NCBI RefSeq assembly: GCF_029625905.1 | Contig: NZ_JARTLM010000010.1 | Span: 1 to 64,000 of the forward strand | From: Hydrogenovibrio sp. 3SP14C1 | Lineage (GTDB): Bacteria; Pseudomonadota; Gammaproteobacteria; Thiomicrospirales; Thiomicrospiraceae | Reading direction: 5' to 3' | Length of the DNA stretch: 64,000 bases | In this document: positions 63,243 through 64,000 of the stretch, piece after piece | Layout: each line of letters starts with the position of its first letter | How positions within the stretch are numbered: position 1 is the first letter of the stretch | Translations under genes and position numbers: made by a program | Notes under the pieces: model-generated | What the model saw: the letters and a program-made list of their open reading frames with translations, nothing else | Database searches by the model: none | Told to the model about the DNA's origin: nothing

Positions 63243-63812
63243 TTAATCATAAGTATCTAATAGCTGACTCGCCAAAAGCTTATATTGATGGCGGCCGCGC
63301 CCTTGAGCACTTTCATAAAGATTCAGTCGATCCACACGCAACCAGGCCTGATCAAGAGGAACCTCTAACTCAGGAAAAGCGTCTTGCTCCCCTTGCCATT
63401 TACCTAAAGTGATATGAGGTCGGAATGCACGCTTTTCTTTGGGGATTTCAAAAGAGCGTAATTGGTCTTCTATTTCTCGAACCAGAGATTGTAAAAGCAG
63501 CGTTGCATCGAAAGTGGCGACAATAAAAGGACCCGACTTGGCTTGCGGAAACCCTTTAATCGCAAGAGCCTCTGCGTCAAAATAACTCATGCCTTCAGCA
63601 AACCAGTTTTGCATCGCTGTTTCAATAGATTTTGCCTGATCTGACGTTATTTCACCTAAGAATTTTAACGTCAAATGCCAATTTTCTTCTGGTACCCAAT
63701 GCACAAGTGATGTCCAAGGTTGTGATTTTAACGTTTTAAGCTGACTCAGTAATACTTGCTTAAGAGTTTCGTTAACAGGCACCGCAAAGAAAGTTCGCAT
63801 CGTTAACCTCAA
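63243..63812 (-). CDS. thpR: RNA 2',3'-cyclic phosphodiesterase ThpR
   Basis: A 189-residue protein of the 2H phosphoesterase family (LigT). The two HxT motifs are in WHLTLKFLG and RPHITLGKW. It opens 2',3'-cyclic phosphates on RNA, and the older name refers to 2'-5' RNA ligation. The gene starts with ATG and converges on the methyltransferase gene. A one-mismatch CCAGGCCTGA copy lies inside at 63342-63351. Confidence 0.92.
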   Translation of the reverse strand: MRLTMRTFFAVPVNETLKQVLLSQLKTLKSQPWTSLVHWVPEENWHLTLKFLGEITSDQAKSIETAMQNWFAEGMSYFDAEALAIKGFPQAKSGPFIVATFDATLLLQSLVREIEDQLRSFEIPKEKRAFRPHITLGKWQGEQDAFPELEVPLDQAWLRVDRLNLYESAQGRGRHQYKLLASQLLDTYD

Positions 63813-63820
63813 ACATACCT

Positions 63821-63840
63821 AAAACAGCCAGGCCTGGCTA
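63821..63840 (-). terminator. Terminator of the lpxL-like gene, core CCAGGCCTGG
   Basis: AGCCAGGCCTGGCT is a perfect 14-base palindrome starting just after the stop codon on the minus strand. It is followed by GTTTTA. It separates the lpxL-like gene from thpR. Confidence 0.7.
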
Positions 63841-64000
63841 TTATTTTGTTTTTTTATACACATCTTCAACCCCTTCCGGAGGGTGTTTATAACGTTTGTA
63901 ATTCCATTGATACTGAGTAGGAAGCGCTCTGGCACACTGTTCAACTCCGTGATTCAAGGCTGTTGTTGCCACCAGTTCATCTTGAGCAGCAACGTTTTCA
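63841..64000 (-). CDS. 3' end of an LpxL/HtrB-like lipid A acyltransferase gene (partial)
   Basis: Only the last 52 codons are in the window. The minus strand reads ALNHGVEQCARALP, then TQYQWNYKRYKHPPEGVED, then a short tail and TAA at 63841-63843. The QYxWxxKRYKxPPEG pattern is that of the C-terminus of late acyltransferases that add a fatty acid to lipid A. The rest lies beyond the right edge. LpxL, LpxM or LpxP cannot be separated from this piece. Confidence 0.72.
   Translation of the reverse strand, partial: ENVAAQDELVATTALNHGVEQCARALPTQYQWNYKRYKHPPEGVEDVYKKTK

Noticed and set aside
1-64000. CRISPR arrays, complete insertion sequences, prophage genes, rRNA and tRNA genes
   Set aside because: I saw no regularly spaced repeats, no transposase or integrase frame, no phage structural gene and no convincing stable RNA gene in the window.

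Overview
The window looks like chromosomal DNA of a free-living gammaproteobacterium of moderate GC (roughly mid-40s by eye). Protein flavour and gene order (def-fmt-rsmB-DUF4390-ntrY-ntrX-trkA-trkH, comM-ubiK, argS with a SPOR protein, a Lap type I secretion module) suggest a marine or sulfur-oxidising relative of Hydrogenovibrio/Thiomicrospira. That placement is inference; no rRNA gene is present. No complete mobile element, CRISPR array, tRNA or rRNA gene was seen.

Layout. 1-5.6 kb: a thioredoxin-fold peroxiredoxin-like protein, an AT-rich membrane ORFan, an iorAB-type molybdenum hydroxylase, a BCAM0308-family zinc protein and yqaA. 5.6-11.2 kb: a two-gene signalling unit, a large hybrid sensor kinase followed by a receiver-EAL protein that ends in a cytoplasmic type I periplasmic-binding-protein fold. 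11.4-15.1 kb: an exported metallo-beta-lactamase-fold protein, then a BtaA-like lipid enzyme coupled to a GNAT enzyme. 15.1-20.2 kb: a four-gene ectoine catabolism operon (doeB2-doeD-doeA-doeC order of transcription). 20.7-24.9 kb: DEDDh exonuclease, hisI, truD, a lipoprotein and a Tim44-domain protein. 24.9-26.7 kb: an accessory patch with the decayed 3' end of a second methyltransferase gene, an ORFan and the intact methyltransferase. 26.9-30.1 kb: rep helicase and an iron-containing alcohol dehydrogenase.

30.2-39.6 kb is a Lap-type adhesin control and secretion locus: OmpA-like protein with calcium-binding repeats, LapG protease, LapD c-di-GMP receptor, LapB and LapC transporter parts, a LuxR-type regulator with a pseudo-receiver, and a TolC-family outer membrane channel. 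No giant adhesin lies in the window. 39.6-50.2 kb holds a TauE/SafE-like membrane protein, comM, ubiK, two diguanylate cyclase genes, a SPOR protein, argS and topA. 50.4-64 kb holds a receiver/anti-sigma-kinase-like protein, dprA, the def-fmt-rsmB operon, ntrYX, trkAH, a methyltransferase, thpR and the 3' end of an lpxL-like gene.

The most striking feature cuts across genes. The palindrome CCAGGCCTGG occurs nine times exactly, and at least seven more times with one mismatch. It forms the core of several terminators, yet it also sits inside coding sequences in three different reading frames and usually has a T-rich tract a few bases away. That architecture resembles DNA uptake sequences, and two transformation genes (comM, dprA) are in the same window. 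Signalling by c-di-GMP is also dense: LapD, two GGDEF proteins and one apparently inactive EAL protein.
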